Part shown: positions 22,661 to 33,686 of the stretch, piece after piece
Layout of the letters: every line of letters begins with the position of its first letter
How positions within the stretch are numbered: position 1 is the first letter of the stretch
Source of the DNA: Procambarus clarkii
Lineage: Eukaryota > Arthropoda > Malacostraca > Decapoda > Cambaridae
NCBI RefSeq assembly: GCF_040958095.1
Contig: NC_091208.1
Span: 9,444,048-9,508,047, forward strand
DNA: 64,000 nucleotides
Reading direction: 5' to 3'
Notes under the pieces: generated by a model
What the model was told of the DNA's origin: nothing
Database searches by the model: none
The model's input: only the letters and a program-made list of their open reading frames with translations
Program-made: the position numbers and the translations under genes

Positions 22661-23206
22661 ATGTATAAGGTAGCACTCGTGGGACACAGTCAATTACCCA
22701 CAACACTTAGACCTATACCTCATACTGAGGTGAGAATCTTTAGGTCACCAGGAGCAACAGCTCATAACTTTTATAACAATTCCACACTAACACCTGCGTT
22801 AGAGTGGCCTCACCATCTAACCATCATTTATTTAGGTGGTAATGACATCCATCCTACTCGACATCCAGCTGAGGTAATTAATCACCTTAAAACTATAATT
22901 TCCTCATTTAAACTCATCAGCAATTCGGTAGTATTCACATTGGTGGAACCTCGCCAAGTGAGTACTAATAATCGTTGGGGAGTAAGCCCAGAATATTACC
23001 AAAGAGCTGCCAAATATATAAACTTTAGGCTGAGGAAGCGAGTACGATTGGATGCCACTTATATTCAATTTACAGCCAGACCATACAGGCAAAACCTGGC
23101 AAGAGATGGTGTACACCTGTCAGGTGAGTCTAGGTCACATGTAGTTGACAAATTGATCAACACAATCAATTATCACAAACGGCTGTGGCTAGCAAGCCAA
23201 AATTAA
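22661..23206 (+). CDS. SGNH/GDSL-type hydrolase-like ORF between LTR and gag
   Basis: A 181-codon frame with SGNH-superfamily signatures in the right order. Block I is VALVGHSQL at residue 4 (catalytic Ser, with GHS in place of GDS). Block III is IIYLGGNDIHP near residue 53 (Gly/Asn of the oxyanion hole). Block V is ARDGVHLSGES near residue 145 (catalytic Asp and His). The length fits a compact SGNH fold, with no signal peptide or membrane segment. It lies 330 bp after the 5' LTR and 620 bp before gag, on the same strand, inside the BEL element's boundaries. SGNH esterases are known in CR1-type non-LTR and some DIRS/Ngaro elements; their substrate there is uncertain. I know of none as a standard BEL/Pao gene. 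No frameshift is seen, unlike the gag and pol parts. Expression would need splicing or a separate start. Confidence 0.7.
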   Translation: MYKVALVGHSQLPTTLRPIPHTEVRIFRSPGATAHNFYNNSTLTPALEWPHHLTIIYLGGNDIHPTRHPAEVINHLKTIISSFKLISNSVVFTLVEPRQVSTNNRWGVSPEYYQRAAKYINFRLRKRVRLDATYIQFTARPYRQNLARDGVHLSGESRSHVVDKLINTINYHKRLWLASQN

Positions 23207-23826
23207 CTGTACATAATTGTTTTTCACTTGTGTGTGCAAGTGCACATTTATATAAACTATAAAAAAAAAAAAAATACAGCACAACTATATATTCACATTA
23301 CTGCACCACAATTTAATCTTGCCAACCTTTATTAGGTAGGAATTTAGACTGTGATTGTGCTGAATTTGGCACAAACGCAGACTAAATAAATTTGTAGTTT
23401 CTTAGGTAGAAATTCTCACAACTAGGCTTGAGCTAGTTAGTAGTACATACATTATTCATTCTTTTGCTGACCCTATCAAGGGTGGGATTAAACCTTAGGA
23501 TAACTTTGATTAGAGTATATCCATATTACTTATTCTTGTACTCATTATTTGTGTGTATGCATTTTGAGTGCTGCTGAATGATCACCATTACATCTATTGG
23601 TGATAAAGATGAGCTAGCCGGACAAAAGTTAATGGTGAAGTTCAAGCACTGCTCAAAATAATTAGTTACTTCTTGTTAGGTAGGTAAATTAACCTCTGAA
23701 CGAGGTAATGTAGTTTATTCAAATACATTAGGCTATTATATTGATATTGAACTCCATTGAATGAGTCAATATCCCAGTTACCTTAGTAACAACTATTTAC
23801 TATCAAACCAGCCCTTTCCCACCAAG
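23207..23826. other. BEL leader between the SGNH-like ORF and gag
   Basis: AT-rich, stops in all frames, an A run near 23262-23276. Repeated short GTTAGGTAGG/TTAGGTAGAA-type words occur (near 23335, 23403, 23679). No ORF. Confidence 0.5.
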
Positions 23827-25779
23827 ATGGAAACGGCTGACAAAATGAAAAGGACCCTTATCGGTCTGAAAGGTCATTTGACCCGACAGATTACCAAATG
23901 TCAAAATCTGTAACAACAGTCACCTGTTGACTACCTTAAATTAGAAGATTTACTTCAAGTTGCTGAAGGCAAATTCGCACATATTAAGCAACATATGAAT
24001 CGGTATTTGACAGAACTTTACTCAACTTCTTTAGTTGATAGTGAACTTGAGGATATTGTAAACGACTTAGCCCAGTATGAAGATGATATACAGGTTAAAC
24101 TTCAACCCTTTAAAAAGCAAATTGCTAGAAACAAATTAACAATAACCTCTACTGCACATACAGATCCTGATGTCAAATTACCTCAGATCAACATACCCAC
24201 ATTCTCTGGTAACGAGAATGAAAGTTGGGATGATTTCTGGAGTAAATTCGTGGACGCAGTAGACTCTAAAGTCAACATTCCTCAAACAACCAAATTCACT
24301 TATTTACAAGGCTTGTTACGAAATGAAGCCTTGAAAGTAATCTCTGACATAACACTGACCAGTGATGGTTACACCCTAGCTGTTCAATTGCTCAAAACCA
24401 ACTACGATAACAAGGAGAGAACTATTACTGTCTTAGTTCAAAAATTGCTAGATTTACTATCTGCTAATAATTCTACCGATTCTCTCCAAACTTTCAGGCT
24501 AGAGTTAGAATCTTTATTCAAAGCCTTAAGCCTTAAAGTCCAAATTCAGACAGCTGAATGGATGACCAAAGTAGTTGTAAGGCGAAAATTATCAAGAGAA
24601 ATTTTAGATAAATTGTGTACTATGTACAATAAAACCTTTCTGACCTTGAAAGAAATTACAGAAGGTCTACATACCTTAGTCGAAAGACAAAGAGCTAACC
24701 AAGATGGGAAAAGTGTTCCAAACTTCTCTACTAACTCCCATCGTAATTCCCCTAATATTGACACCTCAGTCAAACCCAAATCGACTTTAAATAAGTCTAA
24801 TAAATTTAAACCTAGGACTGCTCCATCCACTGGAAAGGGGAGTGGTAATGAAGGTACTTATTCAGTATCGCCCTCTGATGTAACAACTGATACGTCTACT
24901 AAAGGGACAAATTCAGCCAGAGAGAGAAGGTGTCTGTTCTGTAGTCAAGAACATGTCACCTACCAATGCACTGTTTATCCTAACTTTAATACCAGGATTA
25001 AACGGTTACAAGAATTACACAGGTGCACCGAGTGCATGGGCTCTCATGATCCCAGTAAATGTGTAGTGCAACTACGTTCATGCAGTAGATGCAACAAAGG
25101 TATACATCATTATGCCTTATGTAGGAAAACTTCTACCCAATCCATGACAACTGGGGAGAATTCTACGAATTCTACCACAGTACAATATTGCAAGGTACAT
25201 CAAGAAATAAATGTACTTGCTACTGAGTCAGGCAATAATACCACTCTGCCTACAGCTCAACTCAAATTAATTAACAGGAAATCTAGAGTTAGCACTAGAG
25301 GTCTTTTTGATCAAGGATCACAGAAAACCTTCATCACACAACAATTAGTCAAGCAGTTAAATTTAAAACCTGCCAAAAGTGTGAGATTGAACATTTCTGG
25401 TTTCTTGACTAATAGTGGACCTCGTGAATACCAAGTAGTTAAGGTAGTGAGACTTGGATCTTCCACTAGTCCAATACAAGCGGTAGTAGTAGACAAACTT
25501 CCTTCAGACCTGCAGGTCACAGGATTAGCTCGCACTGCGAAATATCTGAAACGACACCGCATGAGGCTAGCAGATTACAAAATAAATTCTGACTGCCTCA
25601 CTGATGTTGGAATACTTATAGGCGCTGACCATTATTATAAATTTATATCGGGATGCACCAGACAACATGGAATGAATTTGTTGTCATCTGCTGGAGGCAA
25701 GTTGCTTACTGGACCGGTGCTTTTCCAACAAAATCCAGCGTCAACCAACCAACAATCTAACAATACAATAGTGGCGTGA
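23827..25779 (+). pseudogene. BEL/Pao gag and aspartic protease, one early stop
   Basis: Open in one frame from ATG 23827, apart from TAA at 23911-23913; open without interruption from 23914 to TGA 25777-25779. The gag domain has the BEL hallmark PQINIPTFSGNENESWDDFW and FTYLQGLLRNEALKVI. Then come Cys/His knuckles (CLFCSQEHVTYQC, HRCTECMGSHDPSKC, CSRCNKGIHHYALC, about 24940-25120). The protease has the active site GLFDQGSQKTFI near 25302, where the catalytic Asp is in DQGS. Gag packages the RNA and protease matures the polyprotein. BEL elements normally encode gag-pol as one frame. Here the terminal TGA is in frame with the RT that follows 6 bp later, so it is probably a nonsense mutation. 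Confidence 0.85.
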
Positions 25780-25785
25780 CTAGGC

Positions 25786-26832
25786 TTGGAACAGTCACCC
25801 CTACATTTCAGAGAAATATCTGAAGATAATGAGTCTGATCCACCTGTACATCGTCTGTGGGATTTAGACACTTTAGGTATTGTCCCTGAACAACCAAGCC
25901 CTGATGATATGTGGACTTACCAGCAATATCTGGATACAGTTGTCTATAAAGATAAACAATACTGGGTGAGTCTACCATGGAAGTTGAATCATCCACAACT
26001 TCCAGTTAATTATTTCATGGCAGCCTCACAATTACAGTCTCAATTAATACGGCTGAAGAAACAGCCAGACAAACTGAACATGTATCATCAACTAATCCAA
26101 CAACAACTTAACAGTAAATTTATCGAGGTTGTTGATAATGATGACCGAAAAATAGGTCACTATTTACCCCATCACGCTGTGGTGAAAGATTCATTGACAA
26201 TGCCAATACGTATTGTCTTCAACTGTAGTGCCAAAGTGAAGCGAAACAGCGTGTCCTTGAATGAATGCCTCCAAACGGGACCTAGCCTAACTCAAAGGCT
26301 ACATGAAGTGCTATTACGGTTCCGTACTGGTATTTTTGCTTATACTGCTGATATCAGTAAAGCTTTCCTTAGAGTAGGCTTACAAGAAGAGGATCGTAAT
26401 TACACCAAGTTTCTCTGGATTAAGGACCCACTGGATCCTAACAGTGATATCATAACTTATCGTTTTGCCTCAGTGCTATTCGGAGCGACTTCCTCCCTGT
26501 TTCTACTTCAAGCAACATTAGATACACATTTGAGGAAGTCAAATATCTCTTGTAAGGCAGAAATCAGGGACAACTTGTATGTCGATAATTTCCAGGGAAC
26601 TACAAATGATCAATCCAATTTGGTAGAAATCTACCATGAGGCTAACCGTGAGTTATTAGGAGCCAATATGCCACTACAATCATGGGCCTCAAATAATAAA
26701 TCATTAAACCAGATAATCGAGAAAGAATTTCCGGGTTATCAGGTGCCTAATCAATTAAAAGTTCTGGGTGTGGAATGGAACACAAGTACTGACGAGATTG
26801 AAAGTGAAATTGAAATAAGTTTATTGAGGTAA
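25786..26832 (+). pseudogene. BEL/Pao reverse transcriptase, 3' end cut by insertion
   Basis: In the same frame as gag-pro. Begins with the linker LEQSPLHFREI and carries GHYLPHHAVVKDSLTMPIRI, the motif A region TADISKAFLRVGLQ near 26345, FGATSSLFLLQATL and NLYVDNF at 26575-26592. The usual YxDD reads YVDN, so the second Asp is Asn. The frame runs through VLGVEWNTSTDEI and stops at 26830-26832, which lies in or at the edge of the inserted I-like element. The next BEL piece is at 32641. Not functional as it stands. Confidence 0.85.
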
Positions 26833-27069
26833 AATACACACAAAGGGATGAGGTAGCTCAAGCTATTCTCACCCCATTCAGTACAACGTGTTAATATATA
26901 CATAGACACACATCGCAAATAAACATATTGCCAAACATTCTGAGAGGTAAACATATACATTTCCTCCTTCACAAGGAGTATGTTATCAGATGTACACACA
27001 AATACTTTTATGACCTAGGTATACTGTATAGACAATGTGCAAGAGACATGCAGATAATTCAACAAAATA

Positions 27070-30000
27070 TTACAATCTTGGTGCAAAATTCTTATATCTC
27101 TCAAGAATATCATCAACCTTTCCGTTGTGACACATCCAGGCTATTTGTTCAGGAACAGTCCTTATCTCAGTGTTTCTATATACATTAATCAACGGACAAT
27201 CAAGAACATAATGGGCCAGGGTGTGAGACCTTAACATACCACATAGTTTACACTTCGTGTCATTGTCATGAACATCTATCCCATATTCCCAGTAATATTT
27301 GTACCCAAGCCTGAGCCGCATGTACACAGAGTCACTCCAAGCATTTCTCCTTTTACCATAAGTGAAATGGGTGTTTTGACTCACATACATGTAGTGTTGC
27401 ATGGTTTGACTACTCTCATACATTATCTCTCTCCTCTCCACTCCCGCCTGTGCCTGAATATTTCTGATTTTGCTTCTTATTTGTCTCATTGTGAATTCAC
27501 ATTCAATGTCAATTTGTGGTTTTGATGTGGCACGTTTGGCCAAGTCATCTGCCACCTCGTTGAGCACTATTCCAACATGAGATGGAATCCACATGAATTT
27601 CACACTATAACCTTTCAGCTGTATCTCAGTTATTCTTCTCTTACAGTCCTCAACTATAGACATGAAGACTGGGTTTCGACTGTTTAAGGACTCCAGTGCT
27701 CCTCGGCTATCGACAAATACGAAAACATTTTTGTCGTCATGACGTATTTCCTCCAAACACGCCAGAATGGCCTGCAGTTCAACTTGTGTGGATGATATAT
27801 AATTACTAAGCCGGAGTTCAATTATCCTGTCCACAGTCCCAAACTCCGTATAATCCCTTATTAGGACACCACACCCGGCCCTGCCATCCTCCGCCACCGA
27901 CCCGTCGCAATATACATGTAAACTGTTGCCTCTTGGTAACCGAGATATCATGCTTCCATACAAACACCGTAATTGTCCCAGTTCATGATGAATCTTTTTC
28001 GCCTTGAGGGGTACAATTTCGACGTCTATTTTCTGTACTTTCCAGGGAGCAGACATATTACACTGTCGAGAGGGTTTACAGCAGTCAAGTACGTCGTATT
28101 CCCTGAGGTCATGAGCTACTCCCCTCGTGTAGCGTGTCTCCCTCAGTTTCCTGGAAGTGTGTACGTCACTCAAGCAGGTCTGAACGCTCTCAAACAGCTT
28201 ATCCCCTCCTTTTCTCCGCATGAAACGAATAGATACTCTAGTGTTAATGTCACGGACTCTATCACACACACTCTGTAAATTTAATTCCATTCTCATTATT
28301 TCAATCATTGCATTTCTTTGACATCCAAGAATAATCCTCATAGCCTCGTTCTGTATCAGCTCTATTTTTTTAATTCTGCCTTGGCCTGTGTAAGACAATA
28401 CGGGTGCTGCGTAGTCTATCAGGGACCGAACAGTACTTATGTATAACATCCGCAAGATAGGTACCCCTACACCTTTACCAGAAAAAGCCAGTGCTTTCAG
28501 AGGATGCAGACGGGCTTTACATAAGGTGCTGATATGATTTATTTCAGCATTTTTACTCTCACATGTGTATCCAACATACATGCCCAGATACTTGTACTTC
28601 TGAACACGGCTCAGTTCCACACTATTTAGAGTAAGTGTTATATTTCTTCGTTTCCTATACTCGTATTTGGTTTTATCTGCATTTATAACTAAGCCTAATT
28701 TGTGACAGGTTGTACCAAGTATGTTAAGAGCAGTTTGAATTTTGTTCCCAGAAGTGCCTTGTATAAGAATGTCATCAGCATATATGATCGTCGTGACCCC
28801 TGGAGGATACATCTCTGATGCTAATCTGTTCATTAATACATTGAATAAGGTGGGACTTAATATTCCCCTTTGTGGGGTACCTAACTGAAACCTCCGTTCC
28901 TCAGACATGTAACCCTGGTAATACACCTGATCTTTTCTGCCTTGTAGATAATCCCTTATCCAGTGTAGCAATCTCCCTGTTATTCCCAGATTGGCTAATT
29001 CGTATAAGATTACTTCCCCATTGGCTTTATCAAATGCTCCTTGTAGATCAACAAAAACTCTACAATTGTCATCCACATTAGACAAACACTTTAAGAGACA
29101 ATCCGCAGTACTTTTGCCTTTGATAAAACCAAAGAGATTACTGGACATGTTATCACCTACAAGGTCGAGTAGCCTATTTAACAAAATCCTTTCCATCATT
29201 TTACAAAAGCAGGATATTAAGGAGACAGGTCTGTAGCCTCCGTTAGACTTAGGGATAGGAATGATGACAGCCTCTTTCCATTTTCTTGGTAACTTTCCCT
29301 CTCTATAACTCATATTAAACAAATCAAGTAAGGGACTAGGTTTCATACCGGCTAAATAATTAAGTATGTCATACGTTACTCCATCTTTTCCTGGAGCAGT
29401 AGAGCTGCCACTTTTTATAGCATCCAGTAGCTCATCGTGAGTTATCTCAGTGCATGTTATAGATCTTGTATTTAAGGCACATAAAGTTACTCCATTTCTA
29501 ATATTTTCCCATGACTCAATGGTGACTCTCGTGTCTGCAGGTAAGGACTCCATACCAGCAGTACTAGCCCATTTATCTACTAACTCATTAGCAACTTTCC
29601 CTGGACCTGAATGAGCAATGAATTTGGTCTTACAACCCCTGACTTTGTTTACTGCTCTCCATATGTCTTTAAGGTTCTTAGTATTACCAATGGACTGAGC
29701 AAAGTCTTGCCAGTATCTGTCCCGCGCCTCCTTCCTCACCTGACTGCATTCCCTAGCCACTTCCAACATTGTATTTTTCTCTTCATCCCTCATTCCATAT
29801 TTTAACCATTCTTTATGTGCACTCCGTAGCATTCTCTCCCACCCCTTGACTTGCTGATCATTGGAATATTTAAATTTCTTAGGTCCATGCGTCTTGCTTC
29901 CCCTGCCCCCGTTATTTTCCCTCTGTACTAATTTCTCTATGTTCTCGACCATTTCCTCGTAAAAACTATCAACGCAGAGCGGCATGTAATGTTGATACCA

Positions 30001-30731
30001 ATCTCCCATATTTTGAATAAAATAAGTTATCATATCTTTATTAATATGTAGCCTTTTCCTTTGAAAGTGGATTTGTTTTTTCCCCAGTGGTAATTCCACG
30101 TTCAAGGCAAAGTGGTCACTAAGTAGGTCCCGAACAACCCGAGCCTCCCCCATAATCCCCTGAGAGTTTAAAAGGCAGGCATAGTCAAGCCGTCCTCCCC
30201 TGATGTGAGTTGGGTCATTGTTTCCCAAGAGAGAAAGGTATCTGGATGATCTTGTAGAAACTGTAACCACTTGACCCCATTAGTATTAATACTACCCACT
30301 GTCCCAAGGCTTGTGTGCCGAGCATTAAGGTCCCCAATGACCAGTGAAGGATTAGTATAAATGCAGTCAGGTAAATAGTTAGCGTCGAAGCAGTTCCTGG
30401 ATACATACAAATTAACTACAATAAATTCCCCTTCCCTTAATGATAATTTAACACAGACACTCTCTATACCTTGCGTTTTTGATGGCGGGTCTACTAACTC
30501 TGCTGGTATGGAGTTCTTAACATAAATCGACGTGCCTCTGACGTTATTTGCGGCGAAGAGGTTAAACCCTTTATAGCCATTTAATTTCAATAATCCTTCA
30601 TTCCTATCCCCTGTCTCTTGGAGAGCTACAACATCAATATCATTTCCCATCACATAACAATGAACATCTGTAACCCGGTTTCTTAAACCATTAACATTCC
30701 ATGACAACACTTTCAGTCTAGGGTGATCCAT
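27070..30731 (-). pseudogene. I-like ORF2: APE endonuclease, RT and RNase H, one frameshift
   Basis: Starts MDHPRLKVLSWNVNGLRNRV, the APE N-terminus, followed by VVALQET (catalytic Glu) and VIGDLNARH. A one-base change near 30235 shifts the frame. The second frame (30270-27070, 1066 codons) continues the APE (IRGGRLDYACLL, SDHFAL). The RT has APGKDGVTYDIL, NGGYRPVSLISCFCKMMERI, VFVDLQGAFDKA, GTPQRGILSPTLFN and YADD at about residue 497. RNase H has YCDGSVAEDG at about residue 786, VELQAIL, VFVDSRGALES and WIPSHVGIVLNEVADDLAK. A C-terminal Cys/His motif (CKLCGMLRSHTLAHYVLDC) ends it. All catalytic residues are visible; only the frame break prevents a full product. Confidence 0.85.
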
Positions 30732-30783
30732 TATTAATCAATTCACTGTTTAAGTCATCCCCAATAAGTTCACTAAATGATAG

Positions 30784-32199
30784 TTATACCTTGTATAACA
30801 TCTCCCACCTCCTCCCAAGTTCACCAGTAAAAGCGACATTGCGATTCTCAAGAGATTTTTTCAGCCCTGTGACGTCCATTATTGGCCCAAATGATTCCTT
30901 CATTTTATGTATAATTATAGGGTTCTTCTTTTCACTACGACTATCATCATTCACACACACTTCACTTTCCTTCATTTCATCACTCAATATTTCATTCTTG
31001 TCCTCAACCACTATATCCTGATTATCCTTCACCGTTTTGTGATTTTCCTTGACCTCCTGAACGTTCAATTTCGCCTCGATGGACTCGATTCTCTGCCCAA
31101 GATGTCGGAGGAACTCACCAACTTTTCTAAGTTCAGCCCACACTTCCTTGACTGTATCATTATGGCCCTCTTTCTGAGCCACAGTAGGCACTTCACTCAT
31201 CGTTACACTGTCCCTGCCGGAGTCCTGAGTGGTGGCGTGGCTGCTTGTTGCTGGAGCCTGCCTAAGTAAAGGTGACTCCTTTACCCACGCATTCGTCCGG
31301 TTCACTGGCACTGTTTGGGGCAGACTGTTTTGCTGTGCTCCCGGTGTCTGGGTAAGAGCTCTTGCTTGCTCTGTAACATTCACCGGGCGGATAACACCCA
31401 TACTCGGCCTCTTGCTACACACAGCCGAGCTGGCATTATGAACACCTCCACAGTTGCAGCATCTGGGAACTATTTTCTCCCCCAGATTAAGTCTGCTTCT
31501 ACACACATTAGAGAGGTGAGACTTTCCGCAGAACCGACATCGTGGATCATTTTGACAGCTCCAGGATTTATGCCCCCATCTGCAGCATTTCAGGCATATT
31601 ATGGGCTCTTCCACATACTTTGCTACATGCCTGTAGCCAGCCCCGGTGATGAACACTTTCTCGGGAACTTCACCTCTCACTAGAGCCACCACCTGACTCC
31701 TAGCTTCACCTTTAATAAGGTGACGCTTGGCCCACACAAATCGTTGGTCGTCGAGGATGAACTCGGGGTCTAGAATCTGAGGGTATTTGTAAATAATTAC
31801 CTTTGTCAGCTTCTCGTTCCCCTCCGGTATTTCCATAACAATTCCATCATATCCTTGCTGGCTAAGAAACTTCACTGCCTCCATAGAACCTACCGTTAAG
31901 TAAGGTCTGTTTACACCTTCCTTCAACAGGGGCTCGAACTTGCGGTGTTCTCTGCCAAGTGTGACTGTCCACAGCAGCTTCTGATGATAAGCCAGCGTGC
32001 ATGATGCAGGGAAGAGAAGCCTCCATCTCCGCTGACCCTCACCTTCCTCACATCGTTCCGTCCGTTTGTCTGCATCAGTCTCGGCGTCGTTCTTCATTCT
32101 TTTGTCATTTCCGTTAAGTGTACCATTACTGTCCACACTACGCCTTGCATCCTGTCTTCTGCGTTTCTTCTTATTCCTTGTCAGAACTTCTTGAAACAC
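30784..32199 (-). CDS. I-like ORF1, gag-like nucleic-acid-binding protein
   Basis: An uninterrupted 471-codon frame 52 bp upstream of ORF2. It has a basic N-terminus (RNKKKRRRQDARR), an RRM-like middle and CCHC knuckles at about residues 205-260 (CLKCCRWGHKSWSC, CRFCGKSHLSNVC, CCNCGGVHNASSAVC). A Ser/Thr/Gln-rich region and an acidic, helix-rich C-terminus follow (GEFLRHLGQRIESIEAKLNV). Proteins of this type coat the element RNA and aid integration. The Met at 32199 is the first in frame. Confidence 0.75.
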   Translation of the reverse strand: MFQEVLTRNKKKRRRQDARRSVDSNGTLNGNDKRMKNDAETDADKRTERCEEGEGQRRWRLLFPASCTLAYHQKLLWTVTLGREHRKFEPLLKEGVNRPYLTVGSMEAVKFLSQQGYDGIVMEIPEGNEKLTKVIIYKYPQILDPEFILDDQRFVWAKRHLIKGEARSQVVALVRGEVPEKVFITGAGYRHVAKYVEEPIICLKCCRWGHKSWSCQNDPRCRFCGKSHLSNVCRSRLNLGEKIVPRCCNCGGVHNASSAVCSKRPSMGVIRPVNVTEQARALTQTPGAQQNSLPQTVPVNRTNAWVKESPLLRQAPATSSHATTQDSGRDSVTMSEVPTVAQKEGHNDTVKEVWAELRKVGEFLRHLGQRIESIEAKLNVQEVKENHKTVKDNQDIVVEDKNEILSDEMKESEVCVNDDSRSEKKNPIIIHKMKESFGPIMDVTGLKKSLENRNVAFTGELGRRWEMLYKV

Positions 32200-32277
32200 G
32201 CCCTCCTCGTCTGACTGGCGTGTTTCATGGTTCAGAGTCCATGTTAATATCTCCGTGGGAAGTAGCCAGTTCTACTG

Positions 32278-32636
32278 GTGACTGAGTCTCCATCTCAGTA
32301 CCCAGCATGGGGGGAGGAGAGGGGGAAGGTGCGGAGCAGGTATCTTGACCCGACCGCGTCCCAGGTAAGACTGACTGACGAGATGAATGTCAATTCAGTA
32401 CAAACCGATAATTCATCCCTTACCATAACTGGCAAACCCCTCACAGTGTTCAAGAGAGAACTGGATAAGCACCTCCAAAGGATACCTGATCAACCAGGCT
32501 GTGACTCATACGTCAGGCTGCGAGCAGCCGCGTCTAACAGCCTGGTTGATCAGTCCAGCAACCAGGAGGCCTGGTCGACGACCGGGCCGCGGGGACACTA
32601 AGCCCCGGAAGCACCTCAAGGTAGCCTCAAGGTAGG
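32278..32636 (+). mobile_element. 3' fragment of a second L2-like element
   Basis: A short plus-strand frame to TAA 32599-32601 with the family C-terminus (TVFKRELDKHLQRIPDQPGC). It is followed by a tail of CCTCAAGGTAG units (32614-32635). Heavily 5'-truncated, it sits between the I-like element and resumed BEL sequence. The tail unit differs from that of the element ending at 15845, so it is another subfamily. Confidence 0.7.
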
Positions 32637-32640
32637 TACC

Positions 32641-32731
32641 ATGAGAAAATTACTCTCGTATGTCAGTCAACCATTTGACCCTTTAGGCCTACTTAGTCCT
32701 ATATTAATAAGGGGCAAACTCCTAATGCAGG
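32641..32731 (+). pseudogene. BEL/Pao pol fragment between insertions
   Basis: Reads KLLSYVSQPFDPLGLLSPIL, the conserved BEL segment between RT and RNase H, ending LLMQ at the solo LTR. It continues at 33687 once that LTR and one GCAGG are removed. Confidence 0.85.
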
Positions 32732-33682
32732 TGTTATAAAAAATAAATGGTGGGCTTGCTATGGGGGAACTGGTTCTATTAAGGGGTAAGGGTAGTTAGA
32801 AGACAGAGTTATCAAATATGGGAGAGCTAAAAGGCCCGGCCCCCAAAATAAACTATCCACAGTAATAATAACTTGCTACTAGACCATATATGTCAGTCTA
32901 AGGGTTGATCAATGCACTCCCATACAGGAAGAAGGAATACTCTGTTCTAATTTACTTATTTATTAACCCCTTAACAGCCCCCCATATACATTCACACCAA
33001 TAACAATAATAATAATAACTTTACCACACTACCTTACGTTAAAAGCCTTGGTCCACATAGGCAGGATACAAGGTTTTACACTGAACACAAGCTAGGGTAA
33101 AGCTCTACTACTGAATATCTTGAAGTTAGAGTCAGCTTAGGGTAGGGGACCAAGTGGTTCCAATGGGACCCCCTTTAGAATAACTAGTAATATAAACTCT
33201 AAACACACCTACTACACACAAAATATACTACTCTACACATAGAACATGAGTATGCCCGACATGGGATAATGTACTTATCTTAAACAAGACACAGAAATAA
33301 GGAAACGAAGAGGAAGGGTAGGAGGTTCCTGTCCACACCACGCCAGCTCAGAAAAAGATGGAGTCTCTCTCTCCATCCCCCCAGCTGGCTGCTGCCAGCA
33401 GACTGCTCAACTAATCGTACCGCAGCCCTATACCAAGTTTACTCAGGTTTACTTTACAAATGATTAGAAAGTATTAGTAAGCATAGTTGGTGCCTATGTT
33501 ATTATTTAATAATCAACCCCCAGCTCAGTCTTTAAATGCTCTTTGAGAAACAAGAATAGTCTTACGTCTGGCAGGGAAGATACAAACAATGACGCATAGA
33601 GTTGCGTTCAGCTATACTATAGGAAAGTTTAATAACTCAATTTTGACCTCTGGTTTCCACTGAAGAACCCAAGGTCGTAACA
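32732..33682. mobile_element. 951-bp solo LTR of another retrotransposon
   Basis: Starts TGTTATAAAA and ends CGTAACA (TG...CA), flanked by GCAGG on both sides (32727-32731, 33683-33687). Contains no ORF. Its first ~100 bp recur at 50771-50871. Orientation cannot be fixed. Confidence 0.8.
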
Positions 33683-33686
33683 GCAG

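Larger units (their letters stand above)
26833..32250 (-). mobile_element. I-like non-LTR retrotransposon inserted in BEL pol
   Basis: Two ORFs on the minus strand (ORF1 30784-32199, ORF2 27070-30731) with 3' UTR to about 26833 and a 5' region to about 32250. Boundaries are approximate, since no clean target duplication is visible. RNase H at the ORF2 C-terminus and CCHC gag in ORF1 place it in the I superfamily. It is nearly full-length, with only one clear frame break, and so a comparatively young insertion. Confidence 0.8.

Noticed and set aside
25777..25785. Programmed stop readthrough between BEL gag-pro and RT
   Set aside because: BEL/Pao elements normally use one continuous frame, and another nonsense codon already breaks gag, so mutation is simpler.
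30791..31683. Plus-strand ORFs opposite the I-like ORF1
   Set aside because: The minus strand carries clear CCHC knuckles; these are shadows.
32731..33684. Possible GT-AG spliceosomal intron inside the BEL pol
   Set aside because: TG...CA ends, GCAGG duplications and a second copy of the sequence at 50771 show it is a solo LTR.
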